Part shown: piece after piece, positions 1 to 9,370 of the stretch
How positions within the stretch are numbered: position 1 is the stretch's first letter
Layout of the letters: each line of letters begins with the position of its first letter
NCBI RefSeq assembly: GCF_032341995.1
Contig: NZ_CP135438.1
Location: 1,612,001-1,676,000, forward strand
Origin: Domibacillus sp. DTU_2020_1001157_1_SI_ALB_TIR_016
GTDB lineage: Bacteria > Bacillota > Bacilli > Bacillales > Domibacillaceae
Direction of reading: 5' to 3'
Length of the DNA: 64,000 bases
Notes under the pieces: model-generated
Database searches by the model: none
Told to the model about the DNA's origin: nothing
The model's input: only the letters and a program-made list of their open reading frames with translations
Program-made: the position numbers and the translations under genes

Positions 1-3
1 AGC

Positions 4-31
4 GTCCAATCCTGCTAAATCAGGGTTGGAC
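4..31 (+). terminator. Hairpin, probable terminator of an upstream gene
   Basis: An inverted repeat (GTCCAA-CCTG with CAGG-TTGGAC, one mismatch each arm, six-base loop) is followed by a short T-rich tail. It probably ends a gene lying left of the window. The weak tail limits confidence. Bases 36-222 show no gene. Confidence 0.4.
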
Positions 32-222
32 GTTTCTGCTAGAAATAATATATTAAATATTTTAAGGATTAGGGGGCGTTCTTTAGTAGATAAATATATT
101 AAAAGTAGTTAAATCCCATTTATATCAACAAAGTCGATCTCTTTTCTTCCTATCACCCTTGCTCTAAAAACAAGTGCGGCCCCTCAGTTTTGGCACCATT
201 CCATGTAAGACGGCTCTTTCCT

Positions 223-798
223 TTAAAAAATGGTAATAGCTGAATAAACGAGTAACAAACACATGATTATATTTATGATTTTATCGTATTTCGCAAATAT
301 CTTTTTAAAAGCCGAGCCAAATGAAGCCCACAATAACAACGCCGCACAGCCTATGCCTATGGTGACACACATGAAAAAGAATGCAGATGCGTTCGAATCA
401 TGATAAGGCAGGATGAACGTGGACATCGCTGTTAAAAAATACAAGATGCTTTTGACATTAAGAATTTGAAAAAACAAACCTGAAAAAAAAGAAGATTGGC
501 TATGCGTCTCCTGCTCTTTGCTTTTTTTAGAAAAACCAATTTTCCATGCTAGATACAATAAATACGCCGCACCGACCACTTTAAAGTAAGGCTCTATCAT
601 AGGTAACCACTCATAAAGACTTGTCGTTAAAAATGATGTTACGATTCCAAGAATAATAAAACCTGAAATAATGCCAATATTGAACGGTATGGATCCTTTC
701 CACCCAAACCTTCTTGCTTCATTCATAACCAAAATATTACTCGGTCCCGGGGTAATAGATGTGATGATAATATAAGAAAGGAATGCTGTCATATTCAT
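223..798 (-). CDS. LysE/RhtB-family amino-acid exporter
   Basis: This 191-residue integral membrane protein belongs to the LysE/RhtB translocator family, which exports amino acids or their derivatives using the proton gradient. The family TPGPSN signature is at residues 16-21 inside the first membrane segment. About six hydrophobic segments follow, with a short charged loop (KKSKEQE) in the middle, and the length is typical. A GGAG precedes the start at about 11 bases; the ATG two codons later is possible. It diverges from the LysR gene at 936, an arrangement in which the regulator often controls the exporter. The substrate cannot be read from sequence. Confidence 0.9.
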   Translation of the reverse strand: MNMTAFLSYIIITSITPGPSNILVMNEARRFGWKGSIPFNIGIISGFIILGIVTSFLTTSLYEWLPMIEPYFKVVGAAYLLYLAWKIGFSKKSKEQETHSQSSFFSGLFFQILNVKSILYFLTAMSTFILPYHDSNASAFFFMCVTIGIGCAALLLWASFGSAFKKIFAKYDKIINIIMCLLLVYSAITIF

Positions 799-935
799 TT
801 TGGTTTATCTCTCCTCTCGATAAAAAAAGTTGAATACGTTTCGTGATTCATTGTAGTATAGGTCTATCCATCGGTAAAATTGAAATTACAAATAACCATT
901 ATCATTTTTTTAAATAAAAGAGGAGCGTTTACCTA

Positions 936-1808
936 ATGGAAATAAGACAATTTATCACTTTTCGAACTATTGTCGATGTTGGAAGCTACACAAATGCTGC
1001 TTTAAAATTGGGCTATACCCAGTCAACCATTACTTCTCATATTAAAGCACTAGAAAAAGAAATGGGCGGGGAATTATTCACTTACACCAAGCGCGATTTA
1101 AAATTAACCTCCCTGGGAAAAGAACTAATTCCTTTAGCGGATGAATTGTTAGATACGTATAATCGCATCGCCCAGATGAAGAGCGATCACAAAGTAAGTG
1201 GAGAATTAAAAATTGCAGCGCCTGAGTCATTAACGATTTCCAGACTAGGACCTATTCTAAGAGAATATACAACGAAATATCCAGACGTTAATATTATATT
1301 GAGCAACGGAACCTGCGGACAAAATCAAAAAGACCTGATGAGCGGGCATGTCGATATTGCGTTTATGGTCTGGCCGCAGTTAGAAGCAGCGGATTGTATT
1401 CACCATCAACTGCATAAAGAAGAAATTGTGTTAGTGACCAGTCCGAGTAAAAACCGTCACTTTGATCATTATAAAAACAAAGAGACGGCCGATTACTTTA
1501 TTACAAATGAGGACGGATGCAGTTATCGTTCTATGTTTGAGACTCACCTGGCTAATCATAAAATAACCAAATTTCAAACAATGGAATTATGGAGCCTAGA
1601 AGCTATAAAGCAAACTGTCATGAGCGGTTTAGGATTTTCTGTCCTGCCTTACGTCACGGTAAAAAATGAGATTGAAAAAGGGTTATTAACGATGATTGAA
1701 CACAATGAGCAATTCGAGCCTATTTACTCGCACTTGCTCATTAAAGCAAAAAAGTGGCAATCTCCCGCGGTTGAAAAGTTTATTGAATTAACATTAGAAT
1801 CTATTTAA
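936..1808 (+). CDS. LysR-family transcriptional regulator
   Basis: A 290-residue LysR-type regulator. Residues 1-60 form the winged helix-turn-helix (GSYTNAALKLGYTQSTITSH), and residues 90-290 the periplasmic-binding-protein-like effector domain. AGGAG precedes the ATG. The 137-base gap shared with the divergent LysE exporter is the expected operator region, so control of that exporter is the simplest inference. The region downstream ends in a long hairpin terminator. The effector is unknown. Confidence 0.92.
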   Translation: MEIRQFITFRTIVDVGSYTNAALKLGYTQSTITSHIKALEKEMGGELFTYTKRDLKLTSLGKELIPLADELLDTYNRIAQMKSDHKVSGELKIAAPESLTISRLGPILREYTTKYPDVNIILSNGTCGQNQKDLMSGHVDIAFMVWPQLEAADCIHHQLHKEEIVLVTSPSKNRHFDHYKNKETADYFITNEDGCSYRSMFETHLANHKITKFQTMELWSLEAIKQTVMSGLGFSVLPYVTVKNEIEKGLLTMIEHNEQFEPIYSHLLIKAKKWQSPAVEKFIELTLESI

Positions 1809-1868
1809 AAACCTTCGCTGAAGCGAATTATTTATTCCTTATGTGTGATGAAACATAAATAGGATAAA

Positions 1869-1913
1869 AGCAATCAAGAACCCCCTTGCTGAGCAAGAGG
1901 GTTCTTGATTGCT
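1869..1913. terminator. Bidirectional terminator
   Basis: A nearly perfect stem (about 20 bp, AGCAATCAAGAACCC paired with its complement) lies between two convergent genes, the LysR gene and the esterase. It can serve both strands, although neither tail is strongly T-rich. Confidence 0.7.
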
Positions 1914-1950
1914 ATAAGGCAGCATTTATTAATTTTTTAATCATGAACTT

Positions 1951-2694
1951 TCATTGCCAGTCCAATTGATTTAAAAACGTATGTACGTCTTCGTAAACTT
2001 TCTCTTTCTCCTTACCCAACGTAATAATATGGCCCGATTGTTCATACCATTTCATTTGTTTTTCTTTCGTTGCTGCGTTTTCGTAAATCACTTTAGCACT
2101 CTCTTTGTACAGGGGATCATCCAGCGATCCCTGCAATACAAGAATCGGTGAAGTAATCAAGTTGATTTGTTTGCTCGTTTGGAGTATCAGCTGCTGCAGG
2201 CTTGTTAAAGACTGCATAGGCGTTTGTGCTAACCTCTTCATCTCTTCAGTAATTTGTTCCCCTTCTTTGCCTTCCAGCTTCTTGTATCCCCTGGCATAAT
2301 GGAGAACCCGCTTAAATAAGTCATCTACATTCTTCGCCTTAACAGGTGCACACATAGACACAACCCCTATTACGGGAAGTTCGATTCCCACTTTTAAAGA
2401 GAAGAGACCGCCAAGCGAAACACCCGCCACAGCAATGTCCTCATAGCCTTCTTTTCTGAGAAAATGGTAGCCTTCTAGTACATCCTGCCACCAATCCGCT
2501 GGACCCGTTTGGATCAGTTCTTCAGGATCTTGTCCGTGCCCCTTGTATAAAGGAGCGTGACACGTAAAACCGCGTTCTTGTAAATACTTTCCCAGCTTTC
2601 TTACATCAATTGTACTTCCTGTAAATCCGTGCAATAAAAGAACCGCTTTATTTCCACCACGGTAGGTAAAAGACTTAGGTGCCACAACTTTCAT
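1951..2694 (-). CDS. Carboxylesterase, Est30/YvaK type
   Basis: A 247-residue alpha/beta hydrolase closely resembling the monomeric carboxylesterases Est30 (Geobacillus) and YvaK (B. subtilis). These cleave short to medium acyl esters in the cytoplasm. HGFTGS (residues 22-27) supplies the oxyanion region. The triad is Ser93 in GVSLGG, Asp192 and His222, matching the spacing of the family, whose usual length is 247-248. The start at 2694 is chosen over one 33 bases upstream because GGAGG lies 6 bases before it. In B. subtilis the gene sits beside secG and rnr; those are absent here. Confidence 0.9.
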   Translation of the reverse strand: MKVVAPKSFTYRGGNKAVLLLHGFTGSTIDVRKLGKYLQERGFTCHAPLYKGHGQDPEELIQTGPADWWQDVLEGYHFLRKEGYEDIAVAGVSLGGLFSLKVGIELPVIGVVSMCAPVKAKNVDDLFKRVLHYARGYKKLEGKEGEQITEEMKRLAQTPMQSLTSLQQLILQTSKQINLITSPILVLQGSLDDPLYKESAKVIYENAATKEKQMKWYEQSGHIITLGKEKEKVYEDVHTFLNQLDWQ

Positions 2695-3016
2695 TCTTTC
2701 CCTCCAAAACCAAAATGACATAATCATCTATTTTATTTATTTGTTACTTCTATACATTTCGCTTTCTCTACATCTCTATTATACAAATCAAACTATAAAG
2801 TGAATAATGCCTATTACTCATATGTTTCATGCATATTAACAATTAGAAGTTACCTGTATCAACCAGTAAGGTCTTTCAATGGATTGGCACCTATATATCA
2901 ATAAACTTTTCTTACTTTTTCAGTTTGGTCCGTATTCAGATTCAGTGCCTTCACGTATAATCAAAGATTGTACTGAAAAAAACTATTTTAGAGCTGAATC
3001 TTTTGGAGGAAGAGAA

Positions 3017-3370
3017 TTGAGACAAAAGAAGGTAATCATCCCTCTGCTCCTCTTGGCCTTATTAGGGTACGGTGTGTACTGGGCATTTTTTGACATGGAC
3101 CGTTTACCAAAGGGAGATTTCATTTCAGAAGCAGATTCTCCAAATGGAGACTATACCGTTAAAGCTTATGTTTCCAGTGGAGGAGCCACTACTGATTTTG
3201 CGGTTCGTGCTGAATTACATTTTAACAAAGAGAATAGAAAGCCGAAGACTGTTTATTGGAATTATCATGAGGAACAAGCCGTGATAAAATGGATGGATCA
3301 GGATACAGTCGTCATTAACGGCCATTGGCTGGATGTCCCTTATGATGTGTTTGATTTTCGAAAAAATTGA
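3017..3370 (+). CDS. DUF5412-type membrane-anchored protein
   Basis: A 117-residue protein with an N-terminal membrane segment (residues 5-25) and a C-terminal domain that looks like the DUF5412 family (SPNGDYTVKAYVSSGGATTDF, then a WMDQDTVVING segment). Function is unknown. The TTG at 3017 is chosen because GGAGG lies 7 bases upstream and the protein then begins with basic residues before the membrane segment. The open frame extends further upstream, but that part looks non-coding. A hairpin terminator follows. Confidence 0.7.
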   Translation: MRQKKVIIPLLLLALLGYGVYWAFFDMDRLPKGDFISEADSPNGDYTVKAYVSSGGATTDFAVRAELHFNKENRKPKTVYWNYHEEQAVIKWMDQDTVVINGHWLDVPYDVFDFRKN

Positions 3371-3401
3371 AAAAGCACCTTGATTCCTAAATTAAAAGAA
3401 A

Positions 3402-3427
3402 AGCCCATACTATTTAACGTATGGGCT
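3402..3427 (+). terminator. Intrinsic terminator
   Basis: Stem AGCCCATAC/GTATGGGCT with an 8-base loop and a CCTTTCTT tail, downstream of the DUF5412-type gene. Confidence 0.65.
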
Positions 3428-3448
3428 CCTTTCTTATATTTTTATAAT

Positions 3449-3601
3449 TTAAATGGATGAAAGAACTGTCTCATCAGAATAAACAATCTCCGACAGGATT
3501 TTGCATCCTTTCATTTCTTTAAATGTCTTGTCCGCTTCCGTCTTCGTTTCAAATTCATACATACAAATCCTGTTTTCCGTCCACACTGTTATGACCCACA
3601 T
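3449..3601 (-). CDS. Small protein of unknown function (50 aa)
   Basis: A 50-codon open frame beginning MWVITVWTENRICMYEF and ending in SDETVLSSI. The sequence reads like a folded alpha/beta miniprotein, with alternating hydrophobic strands followed by a charged helix (KTEADKTFKEMKG). AGAGG lies about 8 bases before the ATG. It starts only 26 bases after the stop of the glutamate dehydrogenase gene on the same strand, so it may be its operon partner. I do not recognise a characterised family. Confidence 0.55.
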   Translation of the reverse strand: MWVITVWTENRICMYEFETKTEADKTFKEMKGCKILSEIVYSDETVLSSI

Positions 3602-3627
3602 AGGAAACGTCCTCTCTTTTTTCTTTT

Positions 3628-4917
3628 TTAAACCCAGCCGCGGAACGTTGAAGCCTCTGCTACACGTCTGATTCCGACTATATAAGCAGCCAGGCGCATA
3701 TCAACCTGTAAAGACTTTGATGTTTGATAAATATTTTCAAATGATGAAACCATCACTTTTTGAAGCTTTTCCATGACTTCTTCCTCTGTCCAGTAGTAGC
3801 CTTGATTATTTTGAACCCACTCAAAGTAAGAAACCGTCACCCCGCCCGAACTCGCCAGTATATCTGGCACAAGCAGCACATTGCGTTCGCTTAATATTTT
3901 GGTAGCTTCCAGCGTAGTCGGACCATTCGCTGCTTCCACCACAACGGATGCTTTGATTCTGTCTGCATTTTCTTCTGTAATTTGATTCGAAATAGCAGCG
4001 GGAACTAGGATATCACAGTCAAGCTCCAGCAGCTCTTGGTTGGTGATTGTGTCTTCAAAAAGATTGGTGATATTGCCGAAGCTGTCCCGGCGGTCCAGCA
4101 AATACGGAATATCCAGCCCGTCCGGCTCGTAAATGCCACCGAACACATCAGAAATGCCAATAATTTTTGCGCCTTCTGCATGCAGGAATTTAGCCAGGAA
4201 GCTGCCGGCATTCCCAAATCCCTGTATAACCACACGGGCACCTTTTAATTCAATCCCTTTTTTCTTTAAAGCTTCTTCGATACAAATCATAACCCCTTGG
4301 GCAGTCGCTGTTTCTCTTCCATGTGACCCTCCGAGTACAAGAGGCTTTCCTGTAATAAATCCAGGTGAATCGAATTCACGGATGTGGCTGTATTCATCAA
4401 GCATCCAGGCCATAATTTGCGAATTTGTGTAAACATCTGGAGCTGGAATATCTTTTGACGGACCTACAATCTGGCTGATGGCTCGTACATATCCGCGGCT
4501 TAATTGTTCAAGCTCTCTCATTGACATTTGCTGCGGATCGCAAATAATACCGCCTTTTCCTCCTCCATAAGGAAGGTTCGTAATACCGCACTTTAACGTC
4601 ATCCATACGGATAACGCTTTTACTTCTTCTTCTGTCACATGAGGATGAAAGCGGACGCCGCCCTTTGTAGGTCCGACCGCATCGTTGTGCTGTGCACGGT
4701 AACCAGTAAATACTTTTACTTCTCCGTTATCCATTCTTACCGGAATTCGAACGGTCATCATCCGCATCGGTTCTTTTAGCAGCTCATATAAAGATTCTGA
4801 GTATCCTAACTCTGTAAGCGCCTGATGAATAATTTCTTGCGTTGATCGGAATAAGCTGACGTTCTCTTTTTTCTTTTGTTCTTTAGGAATTGGTGCTGTT
4901 TTTTTAATAATAGCCAT
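3628..4917 (-). CDS. rocG: NAD-dependent glutamate dehydrogenase (RocG/GudB type)
   Basis: Oxidatively deaminates glutamate to 2-oxoglutarate and ammonia, the last step of arginine and proline catabolism. The 429-residue length fits hexameric Bacillus RocG/GudB. Visible signatures are the substrate-domain lysines in VGPTKGGVRFHP (K85), MTLKCG (K109) and GGGKGG (K121), and a Rossmann glycine motif GFGNAGS near residue 230. The start is supported by GAGGTG 6 bases upstream. RocG and GudB cannot be told apart with certainty; nearness to rocD, rocA, rocF and rocE favours RocG. A TGGCAC lies upstream (4973-4978), but no matching -12 element is present. Confidence 0.88.
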   Translation of the reverse strand: MAIIKKTAPIPKEQKKKENVSLFRSTQEIIHQALTELGYSESLYELLKEPMRMMTVRIPVRMDNGEVKVFTGYRAQHNDAVGPTKGGVRFHPHVTEEEVKALSVWMTLKCGITNLPYGGGKGGIICDPQQMSMRELEQLSRGYVRAISQIVGPSKDIPAPDVYTNSQIMAWMLDEYSHIREFDSPGFITGKPLVLGGSHGRETATAQGVMICIEEALKKKGIELKGARVVIQGFGNAGSFLAKFLHAEGAKIIGISDVFGGIYEPDGLDIPYLLDRRDSFGNITNLFEDTITNQELLELDCDILVPAAISNQITEENADRIKASVVVEAANGPTTLEATKILSERNVLLVPDILASSGGVTVSYFEWVQNNQGYYWTEEEVMEKLQKVMVSSFENIYQTSKSLQVDMRLAAYIVGIRRVAEASTFRGWV

Positions 4918-5224
4918 GTTCTCACCTCATAATAGTTTGTTTTAAATACGTATCTATTTAACGAGTTTCTTTCTTCGTGCCAAATCACTGAAGAAAGCAC
5001 AACCCGCATCTATGTTTCATGTTCTTCCCTGCGCAAAATCTTTTGTGGGATGATGACCGTTTTGATTGAGCGTGCTAAATAACTCCCGCTTTAGAGTCAG
5101 ATTTTCACGATATTGAAATCGCTTCCAATAGTATGTCAAGAAAGTTTCCCATACAGCCAAACCTCTTTAGCTGTCGTTAGCTTCTATATGTTTTTTGTCT
5201 CTGTTATTACAATAAGCTGGCGGA
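4918..5224. other. Intergenic region upstream of glutamate dehydrogenase
   Basis: No convincing gene in these 307 bases. They should carry the promoter of the glutamate dehydrogenase gene. A half sigma-54 site (TGGCAC without TTGCA at the right distance) was seen and not accepted as a promoter. Confidence 0.4.
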
Positions 5225-5524
5225 TCAGCTGCTGACTGTTTTTGCCCAGCTATGCTCTTTCCATTTAGAGCCAATCATACCATATTCCATTTTTAAAATC
5301 TTGTCTGCTTTTCCGTCAAAGTAAACGGTCAGCCATTTTTGATACTTGGCCAGCCTATAATACGTTTTATTAGAGAAGGTAATAGAATCTGGCGCGTACA
5401 GTTTATACGTTAAGTCGGTAAAACCTTCTTCCGCAATATGAATCTCGTCAATTTCCTGTACAATATCAGCGTTTTCTTCAAAGCAGCGTTTCATTTCTTG
5501 AAAACTTGAGCAGTTCTTGATCAT
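5225..5524 (-). CDS. Hypothetical protein (99 aa)
   Basis: A 99-residue soluble protein, acidic in its first half (EENADIVQEIDEIHIAEEGF) and tryptophan- and tyrosine-rich in its second half (AKYQKWLTVYFDG, GSKWKEHSWAK). I do not recognise the family. GAGG lies 5 bases before the ATG. It starts 33 bases after the thioesterase gene on the same strand, so the two are probably cotranscribed. The thioesterase link does not define a function. Confidence 0.6.
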   Translation of the reverse strand: MIKNCSSFQEMKRCFEENADIVQEIDEIHIAEEGFTDLTYKLYAPDSITFSNKTYYRLAKYQKWLTVYFDGKADKILKMEYGMIGSKWKEHSWAKTVSS

Positions 5525-5557
5525 TGCAGCCTCTTTTTCTCCTCAAATGTATTTGAA

Positions 5558-6070
5558 TCAGTCCCAAGGATGATCAGTGGTAATAAAAACGGTTAATTCC
5601 CTACTTTTTTGCTTTCTTTCTTTTCTCATTCTGGCACGCTCGGCAGCACTTTCATTCAATCTTTTTTCTTCTTCTGTTTCGGGAATCACCTTTGGAACGG
5701 GTGTCGGTTTTTTATGCTGGTCCAGCGCGACAAAGTTTAATAATGCCGTCGCTGCGATTTTTCTTTCCCCGCTTTTCAGGTCTTCTGTAATGATTTTTAC
5801 AAATACCTCCATCGAGGATACGCCGGTCCACGATACATAAGATTCAAAACAAACCGAGTCGGTGGTTTGAATCGGATTCCAAAAATCAATTGAATCGGCC
5901 GATGCTGTTACACAGTCTCTCCGGCTGTGGCGTGCTGCGGATGTGGAGGCAACTTGATCCAAATGATTCATTAACCGGCCGCCAAACAATGTATTATGAT
6001 TATTCACATCACTGGGAAATACTCTTGTTGTTCGGATCACCTTTGACTCTCTGCAATACTTTGCATTCAT
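5558..6070 (-). CDS. Acyl-CoA thioesterase, YkhA/YciA hotdog family
   Basis: A 170-residue hotdog-fold acyl-CoA hydrolase like B. subtilis YkhA. The conserved HNTLFGGRLMNHLDQVAS segment (about residues 24-42) carries the family active-site helix. SSMEVFVKI and TALLNFVALD form the beta-sheet core. The C-terminus is a long charged helix (RLNESAAERARMRKERKQK). It would hydrolyse acyl-CoAs to free acids and CoA in the cytosol. GAGG precedes the start. The next gene on the same strand is a 99-residue unknown. Confidence 0.88.
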   Translation of the reverse strand: MNAKYCRESKVIRTTRVFPSDVNNHNTLFGGRLMNHLDQVASTSAARHSRRDCVTASADSIDFWNPIQTTDSVCFESYVSWTGVSSMEVFVKIITEDLKSGERKIAATALLNFVALDQHKKPTPVPKVIPETEEEKRLNESAAERARMRKERKQKSRELTVFITTDHPWD

Positions 6071-6175
6071 GCTTCTTTTCCTCGTTCCTTCTTCTCTTAT
6101 TCTTATTTAGTAATGAGATCCTCACATGCATCAATTACCTTATGACATAGAACTATATCGGATTTTATAAATGGG

Positions 6176-6214
6176 GAGCCGCTTATAAAATGTTATTTTT
6201 TTCATAAGCGGCTC
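6176..6214 (-). terminator. Hairpin after rocD
   Basis: An 11-bp stem GAGCCGCTTAT/ATAAGCGGCTC with a long A/T loop lies just after the rocD stop, read on the minus strand. The U-tail is poor, so it may act as an RNA-stabilising end or a weak terminator. Confidence 0.5.
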
Positions 6215-6247
6215 AAAACAAGCCTTCCTTATTTCTAAAGCTTATCC

Positions 6248-7450
6248 TTAAGCAAATACCTGCTTGATCTTGTCAATAGCCCAGTCCAGCTCTTCACGTG
6301 AGATTACTAAAGGAGGTGCAAAGCGGATTACGGTTTCGTGTGTTTCTTTACACAACAGCCCTTTTTCCTTCAGCTGTTCGCAGTATGGACGGGCTGGCTC
6401 ATTCAATTCCATTCCAATAAAGAGTCCGCGTCCTCTTACCTCTTTAATAGAAGGATGATCGATGCTGGAAAGCTGCTCTTTCAAATAATTGCCCAGCTCT
6501 TCTGAACGCTGTACAAGCTGTTCTTCTTCAATCACATTAAGAGAAGCGGTCGATACCGCACAAGCAAGCGGATTGCCTCCAAATGTCGAGCCATGAGATC
6601 CGGCATTGAAAACACCTAAAATACCAGCGTTAGCGACCACACAGGAAATCGGGAATACTCCGCCGCCCAGTGCTTTTCCAAGAATCAGCATATCCGGATC
6701 TACATCTTCCCACTCACAAGCAAACAGACGGCCTGTCCGTCCCAGTCCTACCTGGATTTCATCAGCAATAAATAGAACATTGTTCTCTCTGCATAAAGCA
6801 GCTGCTTCCTTTAAAAACCCTGCCGGCGGTACAATAATTCCTGCTTCTCCCTGGATCGGCTCTATGATGAAAGCAGCTGTCTGCGGTGTGATCGCTGCTT
6901 TCAGTGCTTCAAGATCGCCATATGGAATCAGCTTGATGCCAGGAAGCATCGGACCAAAACCTCGCTGGTATTCTGCTTCTGAAGAAAGAGAAACCGCTGC
7001 CATTGTGCGGCCATGGAAGTTTCCGATGCACGCAATAATTTCAGCCTGGTTGTCTGCAATCCCTTTGACTTCATAGCCCCAGCGGCGAGCAGCTTTGATC
7101 GCTGTTTCTACGGCTTCTGCTCCTGTATTCATCGGAAGAGCCATTTCTTTTCTCGTCAGCGTGCAGATTTTTTCATACCAGGGTCCGAGCTGGTCATTGT
7201 GAAAAGCACGGGAAGTGAGTGTAACCTGGTCTGCCTGGTCTTTCAGCGCCTGAATGATTTTCGGATGGCGATGTCCCTGGTTCACCGCGGAGTACGCACT
7301 TAGCATATCCATATAACGGCTGCCCTCCGGGTCTTTTACCCAAACGCCCTCCGCCTCTGAAACGACGATCGGCAGCGGATGATAGTTATGGGCGCCAAAT
7401 TCTTCTGTTTGCTGAATCACTTTTTCTGAATGCGTCATCGATACTGTCAT
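6248..7450 (-). CDS. rocD: Ornithine aminotransferase
   Basis: A PLP enzyme converting ornithine and 2-oxoglutarate to glutamate semialdehyde (P5C) and glutamate, the step after arginase. The 400-residue length matches Roc[20 protein letters not shown] (from residue 108) is the cofactor phosphate region, IADEIQ (228-233) contains the PLP-contacting Asp, and Lys259 in ILGKALGGG is the Schiff-base lysine. GGGG precedes the ATG by 8 bases. A bidirectional hairpin separates it from rocA, and no sigma-54 site lies in the 81-base gap. Expression may therefore depend on readthrough from rocA or on an unseen promoter. Confidence 0.93.
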   Translation of the reverse strand: MTVSMTHSEKVIQQTEEFGAHNYHPLPIVVSEAEGVWVKDPEGSRYMDMLSAYSAVNQGHRHPKIIQALKDQADQVTLTSRAFHNDQLGPWYEKICTLTRKEMALPMNTGAEAVETAIKAARRWGYEVKGIADNQAEIIACIGNFHGRTMAAVSLSSEAEYQRGFGPMLPGIKLIPYGDLEALKAAITPQTAAFIIEPIQGEAGIIVPPAGFLKEAAALCRENNVLFIADEIQVGLGRTGRLFACEWEDVDPDMLILGKALGGGVFPISCVVANAGILGVFNAGSHGSTFGGNPLACAVSTASLNVIEEEQLVQRSEELGNYLKEQLSSIDHPSIKEVRGRGLFIGMELNEPARPYCEQLKEKGLLCKETHETVIRFAPPLVISREELDWAIDKIKQVFA

Positions 7451-7492
7451 GTTAGTTCCCCCTATTAGTTGTTTGATTCAATTCGAAAAACT

Positions 7493-7523
7493 GCATCTGT
7501 ACACCAGCCGGATATACAGATGC
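7493..7523. terminator. Terminator between rocA and rocD
   Basis: Stem GCATCTGTA/TACAGATGC, flanked by T-runs on both strands. It follows rocA on the minus strand and would limit readthrough into rocD. Confidence 0.65.
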
Positions 7524-7531
7524 TTTTTTAC

Positions 7532-9079
7532 TTAAAATGTTTCCGAGATCGTTTTTCCCTGCATATGCAGCAGTAAATAATCCGGGCTGCCTGCTTTAGA
7601 GTCTGTACCCGACATATTGAAACCGCCAAATGGCTGGTAGCCGACAATGGCACCCGTACAGCCCCGGTTAAAATACAGGTTCCCTACATGAAATTCTTTT
7701 TCGGCACGCTCAAGGTGATAAGGGTTCTTGGAAAGCAGTGCACCCGTTAAGCCATATTCTGTGTTGTTTCCAATCGCCAGCAGGTGGTCAAAATCATCTG
7801 CTTTGCAAAAAGCCACTACAGGACCGAAAATTTCTTCCTGCATCAGTCTGTCTTTTTCTTTTACATCTGCAAAAATCGTTGGCTGAATAAAATAGCCTTC
7901 TGTTTGATCTCCTTTACCACCGGCTACAAGGCGTCCTTCCTGCTTGCCAATTTCGATGTATTCCATAATTTTGTTGTATGCTCTCTCATCAATTACAGGG
8001 CCCATATATGTACCATTCTCTTCGGGGCTGCCCAGTGTCAGGTTTTTTGTTAAAGCAACCGCTTTTTCAAGCACTTCGTCATACACATCCTGGTGTACAA
8101 CTGCCCGGGAGCCGGCTGAGCATTTCTGGCCGGAGAATCCGAAAGCAGAATATACGATCGAAGAAGCTGCCAAGTCTAGATCCGCATCTTTATCAACAAG
8201 CACGGTATCTTTTCCGCCCATTTCAGCAATGACACGCTTTAACCAAATTTGTTCGGGATGTACTTTCGCAGCCCGTTCATAAATCCGGCATCCAACTTCA
8301 CGGGAGCCGGTAAAAGAAACAAAGCGTGTTTTAGGGTGGTCAACAAGATAGTCGCCGATCTCTGCTCCGCTGCCCGGCACATAATTTAAAACGCCTGCCG
8401 GCAATCCTGCTTGTTCCATCACTTCTACAAACTTTGCAGCGATAACCGGAGTAGAGGCAGCTGGTTTTAATAGAACCGTATTTCCTGTCACAAGAGCGGC
8501 TACGACGGTGCCGGCCATAATCGCAAGCGGGAAGTTAAACGGCGAGATCACGACCCCAACACCTAACGGAATATATGAAAATTTATTGTTCTCACCAGGA
8601 CGGCTTTCTACCGGTGCGCCATTTTTCAGTTCAATCATTTGGCGGGCATAATACTCTAAAAAGTCGATGGCTTCTGCTGTATCTGCGTCGGCTTCTTTCC
8701 ATGGCTTCCCTGCTTCTTTCACAAGGTAGCTGGAGAATTCATGCTTGCGGCGGCGAATAATCGCCGCTGCGCGGAACAGGATATGAGCACGAAATTCCGG
8801 GTCTGTTGTTTTCCATTTTTCAAAGGCCTGCAGTGCTGCCTGCATCGCTTGTTCTGCACGCTCTTTATCCGCTAACGAAATCGTTCCAATCACTTCTTCT
8901 TTTTTGGCTGGATTGATAGAAACAGCTTTTTTATCCGAAGTGATTTTCTCTCCCCCAATCACAAGCGGGTATTCTTTTCCAAGCTGTGTATTTACATAGG
9001 CAAGCGCCTCTTTAAATGCCTGCTTGTTTTCTTCTCTTGAAAAATCCGTAAATGGTTCATGTTTGTACGTAATCACCAC
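7532..9079 (-). CDS. rocA: 1-pyrroline-5-carboxylate dehydrogenase
   Basis: NAD-dependent aldehyde dehydrogenase that oxidises P5C/glutamate semialdehyde to glutamate. From the GTG at 9079 it is 515 residues, exactly the length of B. subtilis RocA, and starts [19 protein letters not shown] lies 7 bases before this GTG. The longer open frame upstream would have to cross the sigma-54 promoter, so it is rejected. The catalytic cysteine lies in SGQKCSAGS (about residue 320), and the catalytic glutamate in VIAEMGGKD. Regulation by SigL, and by inference a RocR-type activator, is read from the promoter at 9124-9139. Confidence 0.96.
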   Translation of the reverse strand: MVITYKHEPFTDFSREENKQAFKEALAYVNTQLGKEYPLVIGGEKITSDKKAVSINPAKKEEVIGTISLADKERAEQAMQAALQAFEKWKTTDPEFRAHILFRAAAIIRRRKHEFSSYLVKEAGKPWKEADADTAEAIDFLEYYARQMIELKNGAPVESRPGENNKFSYIPLGVGVVISPFNFPLAIMAGTVVAALVTGNTVLLKPAASTPVIAAKFVEVMEQAGLPAGVLNYVPGSGAEIGDYLVDHPKTRFVSFTGSREVGCRIYERAAKVHPEQIWLKRVIAEMGGKDTVLVDKDADLDLAASSIVYSAFGFSGQKCSAGSRAVVHQDVYDEVLEKAVALTKNLTLGSPEENGTYMGPVIDERAYNKIMEYIEIGKQEGRLVAGGKGDQTEGYFIQPTIFADVKEKDRLMQEEIFGPVVAFCKADDFDHLLAIGNNTEYGLTGALLSKNPYHLERAEKEFHVGNLYFNRGCTGAIVGYQPFGGFNMSGTDSKAGSPDYLLLHMQGKTISETF

Positions 9080-9123
9080 GATGTGTCCCTCCAATAAGTT
9101 TTTTTCACTCTCACCCAATCTAT

Positions 9124-9139
9124 TGCAATATCCGTGCCA
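9124..9139 (-). promoter_or_regulatory. Sigma-54 (-24/-12) promoter of rocA
   Basis: On the minus strand the sequence TGGCAC-GGATA-TTGCA matches the sigma-54 consensus with the exact 5-base spacer. It lies about 45 bases upstream of the rocA GTG. In B. subtilis the roc genes are transcribed by SigL with the activator RocR, so this agrees with family knowledge. Confidence 0.9.
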
Positions 9140-9191
9140 ACTTGAAAAAGCTAATTTCTTTGCGTTTTTCCTTGAGGCTTTTTGTTTAAAG

Positions 9192-9217
9192 CGCAAATTT
9201 TTTTTGCGAAAAGCAAA
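9192..9217 (-). promoter_or_regulatory. Palindromic candidate activator site upstream of rocA
   Basis: Two overlapping inverted repeats, CGCAAATTTTTTTTGCG (17 bases) and TTTGCGAAAAGCAAA, sit about 55-80 bases upstream of the rocA -24 element. That is a usual distance for a bacterial enhancer protein site. By position this could be a RocR upstream activating sequence; the assignment is inference. Confidence 0.4.
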
Positions 9218-9266
9218 AAAATAAAATTATTTTGTATTCATCGAAAAAACCTTCGATTCTCTTAAA

Positions 9267-9333
9267 TGAATATTATTGTATATTTATTCAAAAAAATGTC
9301 TAGTTGAACCGTTTTCATTTTTGTGTTTTTAAT
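9267..9333 (+). promoter_or_regulatory. Candidate sigma-A promoter and ARG-box-like palindrome before rocF
   Basis: A palindrome with TGAATA and TATTCA ends (9267-9290, 24 bases, A/T centre) resembles ARG boxes bound by AhrC/ArgR but is longer than the 18-base consensus. A possible sigma-A promoter follows, TTGAAC at 9304-9309 and TTTAAT at 9328-9333 (18-base spacer). No sigma-54 site precedes rocF. Confidence 0.35.
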
Positions 9334-9370
9334 AGATAGCGATAGTACAACAGCCAGGGAGGTTACAAAA

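Noticed and set aside
4973-4978. TGGCAC upstream of glutamate dehydrogenase as a sigma-54 promoter
   Set aside because: The position of the -12 element reads AAGAA instead of TTGCA, so the essential GC is missing.
9080-9196. Longer rocA start upstream of the GTG
   Set aside because: It would cross the sigma-54 promoter; the GTG at 9079 gives the exact family length.
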